This document shows, piece by piece, positions 43,188 through 52,227 of a stretch of DNA of 59,452 bases. The translations under genes and the position numbers were made by a program. Under the pieces are notes generated by a model, which saw nothing but the letters and a program-made list of their open reading frames with translations, had not been told where the DNA came from and made no database searches. The DNA comes from Lachnospiraceae bacterium (GTDB lineage Bacteria > Bacillota > Clostridia > Lachnospirales > Lachnospiraceae): the NCBI GenBank assembly GCA_022792295.1, contig JAAWAR010000032.1, positions 1 to 59,452 on the forward strand, written 5' to 3'. Each line of letters opens with the position of its first letter. Position 1 is the stretch's first letter.

Positions 43188-44507
43188 TCATGGACGTTTT
43201 ACCTCCCGTACAAGGAACGCAAGAGCCAAAAGATTTGGTACAGCCATCAGACCGTTAAAAATGTCTGAAAGCTGCCATACCTGTTCCATCGGCCCAAGGC
43301 TTCCCAAAAACACTGCTGTCAGATAGCCCGCCAGATACAGGTAAGAAAAATCATGTCCCGTTCTCTCCTCCAGGTACGTTACCGACTGTTTTCCCATATA
43401 ATACCATGCAAGAATCGTTGCAAAGGCAAAAAGTACGACACACACAGAGACTATGTACCCGCCCAGATGGCCGAGCCCGCGCGTAAAGCATGCGCTTGTA
43501 AGTGCTGCCCCGTTATCCGCGATCGTCTCAAATTCTCCGCCCGCCGCGCAGAGAATCGCCACTGCCGTTAACGTGCAGCATACGATTGTGTCAACAAACA
43601 CTTCGAAAATTGCCCATTGGCCCTGAACGCCGGGCGAAACCCGATCGGTTCCTCCGTTTAAAACTGCCAGGCTTCCAAGGCCCGCTTCATTGGAGAAAAC
43701 GCCGCGGGCGACCCCATACCGCACACAGCGGCTGACACCGAAACCGGAAATCCCGCCCGCCGCGCTGCGGATTGTAAATGCATCCTCGAAAATCATCGCA
43801 AAAACGGTCGGAAGCTCCCTCCAAAAGCATACAATCACGGAAAGCGCCGCCGCAATATAGATTGCAGCTGACACCGGCGCCAGCCGCTCCGAAGCCCTGG
43901 CAATCCGCCCTACCCCTCCGGTGACAATGCGGCCCGCAAGCGCCGCCAAGAGCACGCCGATCCATGCCGGAGAGATTGAAAATGTAAATTCCAGCGTTTC
44001 CGAGATCGCATTAGCCTGCACCATGCTTCCCATACCAAATGAGGCCAGAATACAAAGTACGGCATATAAAACGGCCACGCCAGGTAACTTTAACCCCTGT
44101 TCCAGATAGAGCATGGGGCCGGACAGCCATTTTCCTTTCTTATCGCGTCTTCGGTAGCGGATTCCAAGTTCCGTTTCCCCATAAGCGGTTCCCATTCCAA
44201 GGAAGGCCGAAAGCCACATCCAAAATACCGCTCCCGGCCCTCCGGCTAACAATGCAGTCGCAACCCCCGCGATATTTCCCGTCCCGATCGTCGCGGCGAG
44301 AGCCGTACAGGCAGACTGGAATTCGGAAATGCCTTCCTCCCGTTTGTCGTCCCTGCCCTTCAGGAGGCTGCCGACGGTCGTCCTCCACCACGTACGAACA
44401 TGCAGGATCGGAAAGAAGGCCAGACGCACGCTGTAGAGAAGACCGGCGGCCAGAAACAAAACCAGCATGCCGGGTCCCCAGATCATTTCATGAAGTATCT
44501 GAAGCAT
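43188..44507 (-). CDS. Sodium:alanine symporter family (AGCS) transporter
   Basis: This 439-residue permease with about 11 segments matches AGCS: 'ACTALAATIGTGNIAGVATA' near 70 is the first unwound LeuT-like helix, and 'GVFSNEAGLGSLAVLNGG' near 265 plus 'VFVDTIVCCTLTAVAILC' are family hallmarks. It imports alanine, glycine or D-alanine with sodium. It is monocistronic, and diverges from the phospholipase C-like gene. Confidence 0.93.
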   Translation of the reverse strand: MLQILHEMIWGPGMLVLFLAAGLLYSVRLAFFPILHVRTWWRTTVGSLLKGRDDKREEGISEFQSACTALAATIGTGNIAGVATALLAGGPGAVFWMWLSAFLGMGTAYGETELGIRYRRRDKKGKWLSGPMLYLEQGLKLPGVAVLYAVLCILASFGMGSMVQANAISETLEFTFSISPAWIGVLLAALAGRIVTGGVGRIARASERLAPVSAAIYIAAALSVIVCFWRELPTVFAMIFEDAFTIRSAAGGISGFGVSRCVRYGVARGVFSNEAGLGSLAVLNGGTDRVSPGVQGQWAIFEVFVDTIVCCTLTAVAILCAAGGEFETIADNGAALTSACFTRGLGHLGGYIVSVCVVLFAFATILAWYYMGKQSVTYLEERTGHDFSYLYLAGYLTAVFLGSLGPMEQVWQLSDIFNGLMAVPNLLALAFLVREVKRP

Positions 44508-44562
44508 ATGCGCTCCCAGTATTTTCTCATTATGTTTTATTCCAATTTTACGCGAGATATGC

Positions 44563-44568
44563 TATACT
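44563..44568 (+). promoter_or_regulatory. -10 element of the phospholipase C-like gene
   Basis: TATACT at 44563-44568, about 60 nt before the start codon, with only a weak TTCCAA 17 bp upstream. Confidence 0.4.
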
Positions 44569-44626
44569 GAAAAAGAATGATAACCGCATGGGCCGGTCCG
44601 TGCGATGCTTGAAAGGAGGTGACTGC

Positions 44627-45616
44627 TTGCCGGGATTTACCACTCATTATCTTTTTGGTGTCAAGGCCTATAATAACCTGCCCAATACCTATTTAAAGCA
44701 TGTAATCTCCAAATACCGCTGGCTCTACCAGCTTGGGCTGCAGGGACCGGATATTTTTTTTTACAATGTCCCGATCCTGCGCCACCGTGATTACCGGAAC
44801 GTCGGCTCTTACATGCATGACTATCATGTGAATGCGTTTTTTTGCAACTATCTTGCGGCGCTTTCGGAAATTTCTTCCCGTCAGCAGCGTGAGCAGGCCG
44901 TCTCCTACTACGCCGGCTTCCTCTGCCATTACGTTGCCGATTCCATCTGCCACCCTTATGTATACGGACGAATCCAGTATGAGGCTGAAGGAAAAAGAGG
45001 GCAGTTCCATGGTCTGCATGCGCAGCTCGAAAACGATATTGACATGCTGCTTTTGCGCAAATTCAAGCAAAAAAAGCCGTCCGAATTCAATCAGGCGGCG
45101 ACCATCTGCTTAAACGGACAGGAGACGCAGTTTATTTCGCGTTTCTTAAGCCGTTGTATCAACCAAACGTATTACCAGATCACAGAACACAACAATTTCC
45201 AGGTGACAGAAGGGATGGTCTGCCGTTCCATCTTTGCGATCCGTTTTGGCGGACGTCTCCTCTCTGACCCGGCCGGACGCAAGCAAAATGTGATCCGTTT
45301 TTTTGAGACACTTTTCCTGCGCCAGCCTATTGCCTCCAAAAAGCTCGTAACAGATACACCGCCTGCCGGTATCCGGAATATCCTGAACCTCGACCATGAG
45401 GTCTGGACGAATCCCTGGAATAAGGCACTTGCCTCCCGTGCCTCGTTTTTGGAGCTCTACCGGCAGACTCTGCAGAAATGCCACCTGGTTTACTACCGTC
45501 TGAACGCCATGCTGACCGACGAAACGCCTCTTGGTGAACAGGACTGGGGAGAATTTCTCTCCGAGCTTGGGAATTATTCCTATCACAGCGGCCTGGATGT
45601 CGGCGGGGCAATTTAA
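44627..45616 (+). CDS. Zinc-dependent phospholipase C-like protein
   Basis: This 329-residue protein begins 'MPGFTTHYLFGVKAYNNL' and contains 'LGLQGPDIFFYN', 'HDYHVNAFFCNYLA' and 'AGFLCHYVADSICHPYVYG', whose His/Asp pattern fits the all-helical zinc-dependent phospholipase C fold (S1-P1/PLC). No signal peptide is seen, so it probably acts inside the cell or at the inner membrane face. The start is a TTG at 44627, chosen because AAAGGAGG lies 7 nt upstream; the frame is open further but without a start signal. A class I amidotransferase gene follows after 23 bp. Confidence 0.8.
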   Translation: MPGFTTHYLFGVKAYNNLPNTYLKHVISKYRWLYQLGLQGPDIFFYNVPILRHRDYRNVGSYMHDYHVNAFFCNYLAALSEISSRQQREQAVSYYAGFLCHYVADSICHPYVYGRIQYEAEGKRGQFHGLHAQLENDIDMLLLRKFKQKKPSEFNQAATICLNGQETQFISRFLSRCINQTYYQITEHNNFQVTEGMVCRSIFAIRFGGRLLSDPAGRKQNVIRFFETLFLRQPIASKKLVTDTPPAGIRNILNLDHEVWTNPWNKALASRASFLELYRQTLQKCHLVYYRLNAMLTDETPLGEQDWGEFLSELGNYSYHSGLDVGGAI

Positions 45617-45639
45617 TAAAACAGAGAAAGGAATGTCAC

Positions 45640-46347
45640 ATGATGAAACCTTTGATCCTACTTTCCGGCGGCACCGGAGCCGCCGCCAACGGGACTCCAA
45701 CCTGGACCGTCAATCAGAATTATGCAGAAAACATACGCCGGGCCGGAGGAATTCCGCTTCTCGCTGTCAATAATGCCTGCGCAGACGAATATGCCGAGCT
45801 TGCCGACGGCCTTTTATTGAGCGGCGGGAAAGATGTCGTGACCTCACTCTACGGCCAGGAACAGAAATACGATTTTGTCATCACAGATCCGCAGCGCGAT
45901 GACCTCGAATACAGGTTGATCCGGGCATTTGTGGAGCAAAAAAAACCGATTTTTGGAGTCTGCCGCGGGATCCAGATTCTAAACACATACTTCGGAGGCA
46001 CGCTTTATCAGGATATTCCCACCGAACTCGGCGGAGATCATGCAAAGGGAGTCTGCCATCCCGTGCACCTTAAGGCCGATTCGATTCTCGGCCGTCTCTA
46101 TGGCGAGACATTAGAGACAAACAGCTATCACCACCAGGCACTCGATGCTCTCGGAAAGGGCCTCATCGCCACGGGCTGGTCCGACGCCAACGGCCATTCG
46201 ATCGTGGAGGCTATCGAGCATGAGTCCCTTCCCATCTGGTCCGTCCAGTGGCATCCGGAGCGTATGACCGGCCCGGATACAAACCCCAAAAACTGCTCAG
46301 ACTCTCTGCCGATCTTTGCGTATTTTATCGAGCAGTGCCAGAAGTAA
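45640..46347 (+). CDS. Class I glutamine amidotransferase-like hydrolase (C26, PuuD-like)
   Basis: This 235-residue protein has the full triad: nucleophile Cys108 in 'FGVCRGIQILN', and His205 and Glu207 in 'QWHPER'. It resembles gamma-glutamyl-gamma-aminobutyrate hydrolase (PuuD) and related peptidase C26 proteins, which hydrolyse gamma-glutamyl amides in the cytoplasm. No puuABC genes are near. It lies 23 bp after the phospholipase C-like gene with AAAGGA upstream and ends at a strong terminator. Met1 and Met2 are both possible starts. Confidence 0.9.
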   Translation: MMKPLILLSGGTGAAANGTPTWTVNQNYAENIRRAGGIPLLAVNNACADEYAELADGLLLSGGKDVVTSLYGQEQKYDFVITDPQRDDLEYRLIRAFVEQKKPIFGVCRGIQILNTYFGGTLYQDIPTELGGDHAKGVCHPVHLKADSILGRLYGETLETNSYHHQALDALGKGLIATGWSDANGHSIVEAIEHESLPIWSVQWHPERMTGPDTNPKNCSDSLPIFAYFIEQCQK

Positions 46348-46352
46348 CCGAA

Positions 46353-46393
46353 AGAACGCTGTGCAGACGGTTTTGCCCTCTGCACAGCGTTCT
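46353..46393. terminator. Bidirectional terminator
   Basis: Perfect 15-bp arms AGAACGCTGTGCAGA / TCTGCACAGCGTTCT (46353-46367 and 46379-46393) with TTTTG on the plus side and TTTCGG on the minus side, between convergent genes. Confidence 0.9.
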
Positions 46394-46411
46394 TTTGTTT
46401 TCTCGTCTTCT

Positions 46412-47049
46412 TTAGACCTTCTTCGGCACATCCTCCGGCACATCCTCCGGACCGGCTTCCGTACTGCTCTCCGCCGCCTTCAAATCAATGGCCTCTCCTG
46501 CCTTGTAGCTCTTATCGAGGAGGGCAGCGCCGCCCTCTTTCGAGATCTTAACATTCAGCGCAAACGTATCCCACAGCGTTCCAAACGAGGTTGCCGAGGA
46601 ATTTTCGATCTCTAAAGACTGAACCGCAACGATGTCGTTAAACAGCTTCACGAGCTCGGCTGCGTACTCCATCGCCTGCGCATCGCTCGTATCTGCCTTT
46701 ACGGTCCAGTTCAGCGTGATCGTATGCGCCTCCTCATCTGCCGCAAAGTCAAACGAAACCGCCTGCGGGTAGTTCTCCGTGTTGGTAAACACTTCTGTCG
46801 CGTCGTGTCTTACCTGGTCCCAGTCGTACATAGACTGCTCAAACGGCTCGTCGTCGATCAGGATATTCTGATCCCTCGGAGGGTTTCATCGTCATCATCC
46901 TCAAATTTCGCGGGATCGATTTCCTCATCTCCTGCCCCCGGGCCTTCATCCATTATAGCCGGCGGCTCATCCGAAATGCTGCTCTTTGTGCATCCGCTAA
47001 GGGCCAGCACGGCAAACGCCAAGACAGCCATTCTTTTCAATACCCTCAT
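46412..47049 (-). pseudogene. Lipoprotein gene interrupted by a single-base frameshift
   Basis: The upstream frame starts at 47049 after AGGAGG, has a lipoprotein signal (LSGC, Cys20) and an acidic linker, and stops near 46858. The downstream frame continues the protein ('NILIDDEPFEQSMYDWDQV' onward, about 150 residues) and ends at 46412. The two join smoothly if one extra A is placed in the AAA run at 46884-46886, giving 'DDDDENPPRDQN'. The intact product would be an extracellular lipoprotein of about 212 residues, family not recognised. It could be a real mutation, a slippery site or a sequencing error. Confidence 0.75.
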
Positions 47050-47169
47050 TATAATTCCTCCTAAATTACTTGCTAATTTTGCGCACTCGCCTATTATAAA
47101 CGATTCCCGGAATTTTTTGTACCCCTTTTTATAAAATATCATAAATTTTTTATGTTTTTGTAACCTTTC

Positions 47170-48177
47170 TCATACTCCCGCCGCAGAATTGCCGCAATCG
47201 CTGTCGGATTTGCGGACAAACTTTGCAGCCCGGTCCTCGTTTCTTACGTTCATGGTATCCTTCACAATGTAAACCGGGCGATCCTTCAGCTCCGCAAACA
47301 GGATCGCGATGTATTCTCCGATAATCCCAACAATCACGAACAGCACCGCGAACATAAAAGAAATCAGAACTACAATGGTCGCATATCCGCTCGGAGCGCC
47401 GTATTTGGCCCAGGTATGGATTGTATAGAGCATCATAAGCACACCGAACAGCGCTGTCACCGCTCCGGAATAGATCCCAAGCTTTAACGGCAGATCGGAA
47501 AAGCAGAGGAGGGTATTGACGGAAAAGCGGAACAGCTTTCTGAGGCTGTATTTGCTCTCCCCTGCCACCCGCGGCCTGGCTTCATAGGCAAGTGTCGTCT
47601 TTTCAAAACCAATGCTCTGCACATAGCCCCGCAAAAAGCGCACCTTTTCCCGATAATTCTTTCTAAGCACCTCAGCCGCCTGACTGTCCACCGCAAAAAA
47701 GTCTGAAGCGTTCGGCTCAAATTTCACATCGGAAAGCCGGTTGATCAGCTTATAAAAGGCCGATGAGGTGACATTTTTGATGAGGCCGGCGCTTTTATTC
47801 TTTAAGCGCACCATGCTTATGACCTGACAGCCTTCCTCAAACTTTTCCACGATCTCGGGAAGAAGCCCCGGCGGATGCTGTAAATCCGCATCCATGCAGA
47901 CGATTCCGTCCCCGTTTGCATAGTCAATACCGGCAATCATGGCCGCCTCATGGCCAAAGTTGCGCGAAAAATCGACAAGCCTGACCCGTTTGTCTTCCTT
48001 GGCCAGCTCACGCAGCAAACAGCCCGAACCGTCACCGCTCCCGTCGTTGACGAACAAAAGCTCATAATCCCAGGAAGCCGGAAGTCCCCGCAAGGCGGCC
48101 GTGGTCTCAGAATAAAATTCCCGCAGTCCCGGTTCCTCGTTGTAGACTGACACCACCACTGAAAGCAGCTTACTCAT
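47170..48177 (-). CDS. Family 2 glycosyltransferase (DPM1/GtrB-like)
   Basis: This 335-residue protein has a GT-A domain (about 1-220, 'VVSVYNEEPGLREF', 'CMDADLQHP' with the metal-binding DAD near 96-98) and two C-terminal transmembrane segments (about 232-255 and 265-295). This is the layout of enzymes that charge polyprenyl phosphate with a sugar for flipping across the membrane (GtrB, ArnC). It overlaps licD by 8 bp and is the last intact gene of the glycan operon, likely supplying the lipid-linked donor for the GT-C-like proteins encoded upstream. Confidence 0.9.
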   Translation of the reverse strand: MSKLLSVVVSVYNEEPGLREFYSETTAALRGLPASWDYELLFVNDGSGDGSGCLLRELAKEDKRVRLVDFSRNFGHEAAMIAGIDYANGDGIVCMDADLQHPPGLLPEIVEKFEEGCQVISMVRLKNKSAGLIKNVTSSAFYKLINRLSDVKFEPNASDFFAVDSQAAEVLRKNYREKVRFLRGYVQSIGFEKTTLAYEARPRVAGESKYSLRKLFRFSVNTLLCFSDLPLKLGIYSGAVTALFGVLMMLYTIHTWAKYGAPSGYATIVVLISFMFAVLFVIVGIIGEYIAILFAELKDRPVYIVKDTMNVRNEDRAAKFVRKSDSDCGNSAAGV

Positions 48178-49030
48178 AAATCCTGATCTCCATGTCCGAA
48201 TGTTCCGGAATCTGCTTGTTTTTGGGCGGCAGCTTCCTGTAATCGCCGTATACCTGCTTTAAATACGGCTCCCATCCGACCGGAATGAAGCATTTTGTAT
48301 CCTCAAAAGGAACCTCTCTGACCTCGTCAGCCCATTCCCGCTCCATCTCCACGTAGAAATAATCCGGCGCATAATTCGTATAAAAATAGCGCCGCGTCTG
48401 CTTTTTCCGATCCTTTTTACAGAGCAGGCGCCACAGACGGTAGATAACCGGAAACGGAATCAGTCTTCCCGCATGCGAAAGCACAAAAACCGCCGTTTTC
48501 ATTACTCCTTTATAATCGGAATAATCGAGCTTCCACCGATGCCCTAACGCCAGGCCATAGACCACACCGTGCAAAAACTTCGTACAGGAAGCCGCAAATT
48601 TTCCGTCCGGCAGCGCGTCCATGACGAATACATCGACATTTAAGCGGCTGATCTTTTCGTTATAAAATGCCGTCTTTTCGGTTTCCACAAACTTCTGGCT
48701 CTTATCATACGTCACACGGGAGACAAAATCATAAAACGCCCGTCCCCCGCGGTATTCGCACGGCTCTACGAATGACATGGTATCCGGAAGCTCGCGCCGT
48801 ACCACTTTTGCAAACAGCTCATATTGATTCCGTGTAAACACGACGTCCACGTCATCATCCCAAGGGATAAAGCCCTGATGGCGGACCGCCCCCAAAAGCG
48901 TTCCTGAATCCAGGGCATATCGGATCTTATATTTGCGGCAGATGCGGTCAATTTCCTTTAAGAGCTTTAAATTGACTGCATGCACCTTTTCCAGGCTTTT
49001 TTCGGCGCCTGTGTACTTGTCTGTGTTCAC
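48170..49030 (-). CDS. LicD family phosphotransferase
   Basis: This 286-residue protein has the LicD nucleotidyltransferase-like core: 'YALDSGTLLGAVRHQGF' and 'WDDDVDVVF' (about 57-65) carry the catalytic aspartates, and the C-terminus is Tyr/Arg-rich. LicD proteins move phosphocholine or related phospho-groups from CDP carriers onto surface glycans or teichoic acids. The GTG start at 49030 overlaps the RfbH stop (GTGA). No licA/licC choline genes are present in the window, so the transferred group is uncertain. Confidence 0.9.
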   Translation of the reverse strand: MNTDKYTGAEKSLEKVHAVNLKLLKEIDRICRKYKIRYALDSGTLLGAVRHQGFIPWDDDVDVVFTRNQYELFAKVVRRELPDTMSFVEPCEYRGGRAFYDFVSRVTYDKSQKFVETEKTAFYNEKISRLNVDVFVMDALPDGKFAASCTKFLHGVVYGLALGHRWKLDYSDYKGVMKTAVFVLSHAGRLIPFPVIYRLWRLLCKKDRKKQTRRYFYTNYAPDYFYVEMEREWADEVREVPFEDTKCFIPVGWEPYLKQVYGDYRKLPPKNKQIPEHSDMEIRIYE

Positions 49031-50367
49031 TGTGCCAAACCCTCTTTAATCACGTTTGCCATATAAGCAAGTTTCTCATCGGTCATCCCCGGATACACAC
49101 CCACCCAAAACGTGTCTGTCATAATACGGTCCGTATTCGCAAGGCTGCCTACGATACGGTACCCCGTTCTATCCCTCCGCATCTCATCAAAGCAGGGATG
49201 CTTTGTCAGATTTCCCGCAAACAGCATGCGGGTCTGCACGCCTCTCTCCTCGATATAGCGCACCAGACTGTTTCTGTCCACACCTTCCCGGCATGTAATC
49301 AGGAAGCCAAACCAGCTCGGTACAGAATTTCTCGCGGCTTCGGGCAGAATCAGCTTATCCTCCGTTCCCTCGAGCGCTGTCTTAAGGTACTCAAAGTTAT
49401 GACGCCGTCTCGTGACAAAGGATGGGAATTTGTCAAGCTGCGCGCAGCCAACGGCCGCCTGCAGGTCTGTGGCCTTTAAATTGTATCCGAAGTGAGAATA
49501 TACATACTTATGATCGTATCCCAGAGGCAGTTCGCCGTACTGCCTGTCAAAACGATGGCCACAGAGATTGTCGCAGCCCGACGGACAGGAGCAGTCTCTC
49601 CCCCAGTCCCGGAGGGACCGGATAATCTTATGCAGAAGCGGAGTGTTCGTATATACCGCACCGCCTTCTCCCATCGTCATATGGTGCGGCGGATAGAAGC
49701 TGGAAGTCCCGATATCACCGATGGTTCCTGTGAGCTTTTCCTCGCCGTCAATCGTATAGAGGCTCCCCAGAGCGTCGCAGTTGTCCTCCACAAGCCACAG
49801 ACCATGCTTTTTGCAGAAGGTCTGTACCGCCTTAAGATCAAACGGGTTCCCGAGCGTATGGGCCAGCATGACTGCCTTTGTCTTTTCGGAAAGCGCCGCC
49901 TCGAGCTTTGTCACATCTAAGTTATACTGCGGAATCGTCACATCCACAAACACGGGAACCGCTCCATACTGGATTGCCGGATTGACCGTTGTCGGAAACC
50001 CGGCCGCCACTGTGATAACCTCGTCCCCGCGCTTTATGCGCCTTTCCCCCAGAAGCGGCGATGTCAGCGCCATAAACGCCAGCAGGTTCGCCGAGGAACC
50101 GGAATTTACCAGAGAGCAGAAACGAATCCCCAAATATTCCGAAAGCTTTTTTTCAAAGGCATCCGTGTATCGCCCGGAGGTCAGCCAGAATTCCAATGAG
50201 CTGTCTACCAGGTTTACCATTTCCGCACGATCGTACACACGGGAGGCGTACGGAATCCTGTCTCCCTCGTGAAAGCTTTGCTCCTGCTTATGAAATGTAT
50301 CTGCATATTCGGCCACCATCGCAAGGATTTCCTGCCTTGCCTGGGCCTCTGTTTTTGATTCAAACAT
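49027..50367 (-). CDS. rfbH: CDP-4-keto-6-deoxyglucose 3-dehydrase (RfbH/E1)
   Basis: This 446-residue DegT-fold enzyme removes the C3 hydroxyl of CDP-4-keto-6-deoxy-D-glucose on the way to 3,6-dideoxyhexoses. The PLP-lysine is replaced by His ('FYPPHHMTMGEGG', His228/229), the E1 hallmark of PMP use. Cysteines fitting the [2Fe-2S] site are Cys197, Cys259, Cys261 and Cys269. The ATG at 50367 follows GGAGAGGAG. It overlaps rfbG by 8 bp. The partner reductase (RfbI/E3) is not in the window. Confidence 0.93.
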   Translation of the reverse strand: MFESKTEAQARQEILAMVAEYADTFHKQEQSFHEGDRIPYASRVYDRAEMVNLVDSSLEFWLTSGRYTDAFEKKLSEYLGIRFCSLVNSGSSANLLAFMALTSPLLGERRIKRGDEVITVAAGFPTTVNPAIQYGAVPVFVDVTIPQYNLDVTKLEAALSEKTKAVMLAHTLGNPFDLKAVQTFCKKHGLWLVEDNCDALGSLYTIDGEEKLTGTIGDIGTSSFYPPHHMTMGEGGAVYTNTPLLHKIIRSLRDWGRDCSCPSGCDNLCGHRFDRQYGELPLGYDHKYVYSHFGYNLKATDLQAAVGCAQLDKFPSFVTRRRHNFEYLKTALEGTEDKLILPEAARNSVPSWFGFLITCREGVDRNSLVRYIEERGVQTRMLFAGNLTKHPCFDEMRRDRTGYRIVGSLANTDRIMTDTFWVGVYPGMTDEKLAYMANVIKEGLAQ

Positions 50368-51436
50368 GGCTGCTCTCCTCTCCAAACATTTCCGCAATCT
50401 GACGGTCCATCACAGATGTCGGATCGCCGCCTGCGGCATAACTTTGGTACCATTCTGCCGACATCCTGACAGCCTTTTTTACATCATAGAGTGGCTGCCA
50501 GCCAAAGGCGTTTTTAAGCTTTGCACAGTCGAGCTTCAGGAAATTGGCTTCATGCGGGCCGTTGTCGTTTTTCGTAATCCAATGTGCCTTGCTCCCCCAG
50601 GCTTCGCAGAACAGATCGGCCAGCGTGCCCGTTGTCACACAATCCCTGTCATCCGGCCCCACATTATAAGAATCCGCAAGAGAGCGCTCCTCATACTGTG
50701 CCTTTGCCACCATGAGATAGACCGCAAGCGGCTCCAGTACATGCTGATAAGGACGTATGGAATTCGGATTTCGCACCACAATCGGCATGCCCTTTATCGC
50801 GGCACGAACACAGTCCGGCACAATCCGGTCATTCGCAAAATCGCCCCCGCCGATTACATTACCCGCCCGGCATGTTGAGACGGCGCAGCGCCCATCCGTA
50901 AAAAAGGATCTCTTATAGCTGTGCGTCACCAGCTCCGAGCACGACTTGCTGTTCGAATAAGGATCAAAACCGTCCAGACGGTCCCCCTCCCGGTAGCCGT
51001 AGTCCCTTTCCAGATTTTCATATACCTTATCGGTCGTTACATTGACAACAGAACGCACGGCTGCAGACTGTCTCGCACATTCCAGGACATTCACAGTTCC
51101 CATTACGTTCGTCTCATAGGTCATGACCGGCTCCCGGTAGGAGTCCCGGACAATCGGCTGGGCCGCAAGATGAAAAACGAACGCAGGTTTTGCCTTTTCA
51201 AATGCCGCTTTCAGGCAAGACAGATTGCGGACGTCGCCGATGATCGAATCCATGTTTCCTTCAAGATCCGCCAGGGAAAATAATGACGGATCTGTGGGCG
51301 GCTCAAGCGAATAGCCTGTAACCTGCGCACCCGCTTTCACCAGAATCCGGCAGAGCCAGCTCCCTTTAAACCCGGTATGCCCTGTCACAAGGATCCGCCG
51401 CCCCCGGTAAAACTCAAATACCTCTGTCAAATTCAT
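50360..51436 (-). CDS. rfbG: CDP-glucose 4,6-dehydratase
   Basis: This 358-residue short-chain dehydrogenase/reductase has the NAD loop 'VTGHTGFKGSW' (about 18-28), 'NVTTDKVYEN' and the catalytic Tyr160-x3-Lys164 in 'DPYSNSKS'. The 'GHTGFKGSW' form and length are specific to the CDP-glucose branch. It converts CDP-glucose to CDP-4-keto-6-deoxyglucose. The ATG at 51436 follows GGGAG; a longer upstream frame overlaps rfbF and is rejected. It lies 4 bp after rfbF. Confidence 0.94.
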   Translation of the reverse strand: MNLTEVFEFYRGRRILVTGHTGFKGSWLCRILVKAGAQVTGYSLEPPTDPSLFSLADLEGNMDSIIGDVRNLSCLKAAFEKAKPAFVFHLAAQPIVRDSYREPVMTYETNVMGTVNVLECARQSAAVRSVVNVTTDKVYENLERDYGYREGDRLDGFDPYSNSKSCSELVTHSYKRSFFTDGRCAVSTCRAGNVIGGGDFANDRIVPDCVRAAIKGMPIVVRNPNSIRPYQHVLEPLAVYLMVAKAQYEERSLADSYNVGPDDRDCVTTGTLADLFCEAWGSKAHWITKNDNGPHEANFLKLDCAKLKNAFGWQPLYDVKKAVRMSAEWYQSYAAGGDPTSVMDRQIAEMFGEESSHV

Positions 51437-51440
51437 GCTG

Positions 51441-52214
51441 TTACTCCCATATTTTCCACGGCGCCGCGCCGGACTGCCACATCTTCTCAAGCTGTTCGCG
51501 TTCTCTTTGCGTATCCATGCATTTCCAGAAGCCCTCATGACGGTACGCCATCAGCTCCCCGTCTCTTGCAAGACTGCGAAGCGGTCCCTGTTCAAATACC
51601 GTCGTATCGTCCTCCAAATATTCAAAAATACCGGGATTCATGACCATAAACCCTCCGTTGATCAAGCCTCCGTCGTCGTCATTTTTTTCACGGAACGCGT
51701 GAATACTGCCGCTTTCCGCTACATCCAGGACTCCGAAGCGCTGGCCGATGTTGACCGCGGTAATGGTCGCAATTTTTCCATGGCTTTTATGGAAACATTC
51801 CAGGGCCTTTAAATCAACGTCGGCCACCCCGTCCCCATATGTCAGCATAAACGGCTCGTTACCCACATATTCACGGATACGCCGGACGCGGCCTCCGGTC
51901 ATCGTATGCAGTCCTGTATCAATTAGCGTTACCTTCCACGGCTCGGAATAGTTATTGTGAACCTTCATGGAATTATTGGCCAAATCAAAGGTTACATCCG
52001 AGGTATGCAGGAAATAATCCGCAAAGAATTCTTTTACCACATACTGTTTATATCCCAGGCAGATAATAAACTCATTGTATCCGTGCTGGGAATAGATTTT
52101 CATAATATGCCACAAAATCGGTTTTTCTCCGATCTCCACCATGGGCTTCGGTTTTAGATGACTTTCCTCACTGAGCCGCGTTCCAAAGCCGCCGGCCAGA
52201 ATTACGACCTTCAT
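51441..52214 (-). CDS. rfbF: Glucose-1-phosphate cytidylyltransferase
   Basis: This 257-residue nucleotidyltransferase makes CDP-glucose from CTP and glucose-1-phosphate. It has the loop 'LAGGFGTRLSEESHLKPKPM' (about 6-25), 'YGDGVADVD' for the metal-binding aspartates, and 'GGFMVMNPGIFEYL'. It is the first of three consecutive genes (rfbF-rfbG-rfbH) giving the CDP-4-keto-3,6-dideoxyhexose precursor. Confidence 0.95.
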   Translation of the reverse strand: MKVVILAGGFGTRLSEESHLKPKPMVEIGEKPILWHIMKIYSQHGYNEFIICLGYKQYVVKEFFADYFLHTSDVTFDLANNSMKVHNNYSEPWKVTLIDTGLHTMTGGRVRRIREYVGNEPFMLTYGDGVADVDLKALECFHKSHGKIATITAVNIGQRFGVLDVAESGSIHAFREKNDDDGGLINGGFMVMNPGIFEYLEDDTTVFEQGPLRSLARDGELMAYRHEGFWKCMDTQREREQLEKMWQSGAAPWKIWE

Positions 52215-52227
52215 ATGTTTTCTCCTT

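Noticed and set aside
44039..44626. N-terminal extension of the phospholipase C-like protein
   Set aside because: The open frame overlaps the divergent symporter gene. The strong ribosome-binding site and the family N-terminus place the start at the TTG at 44627.
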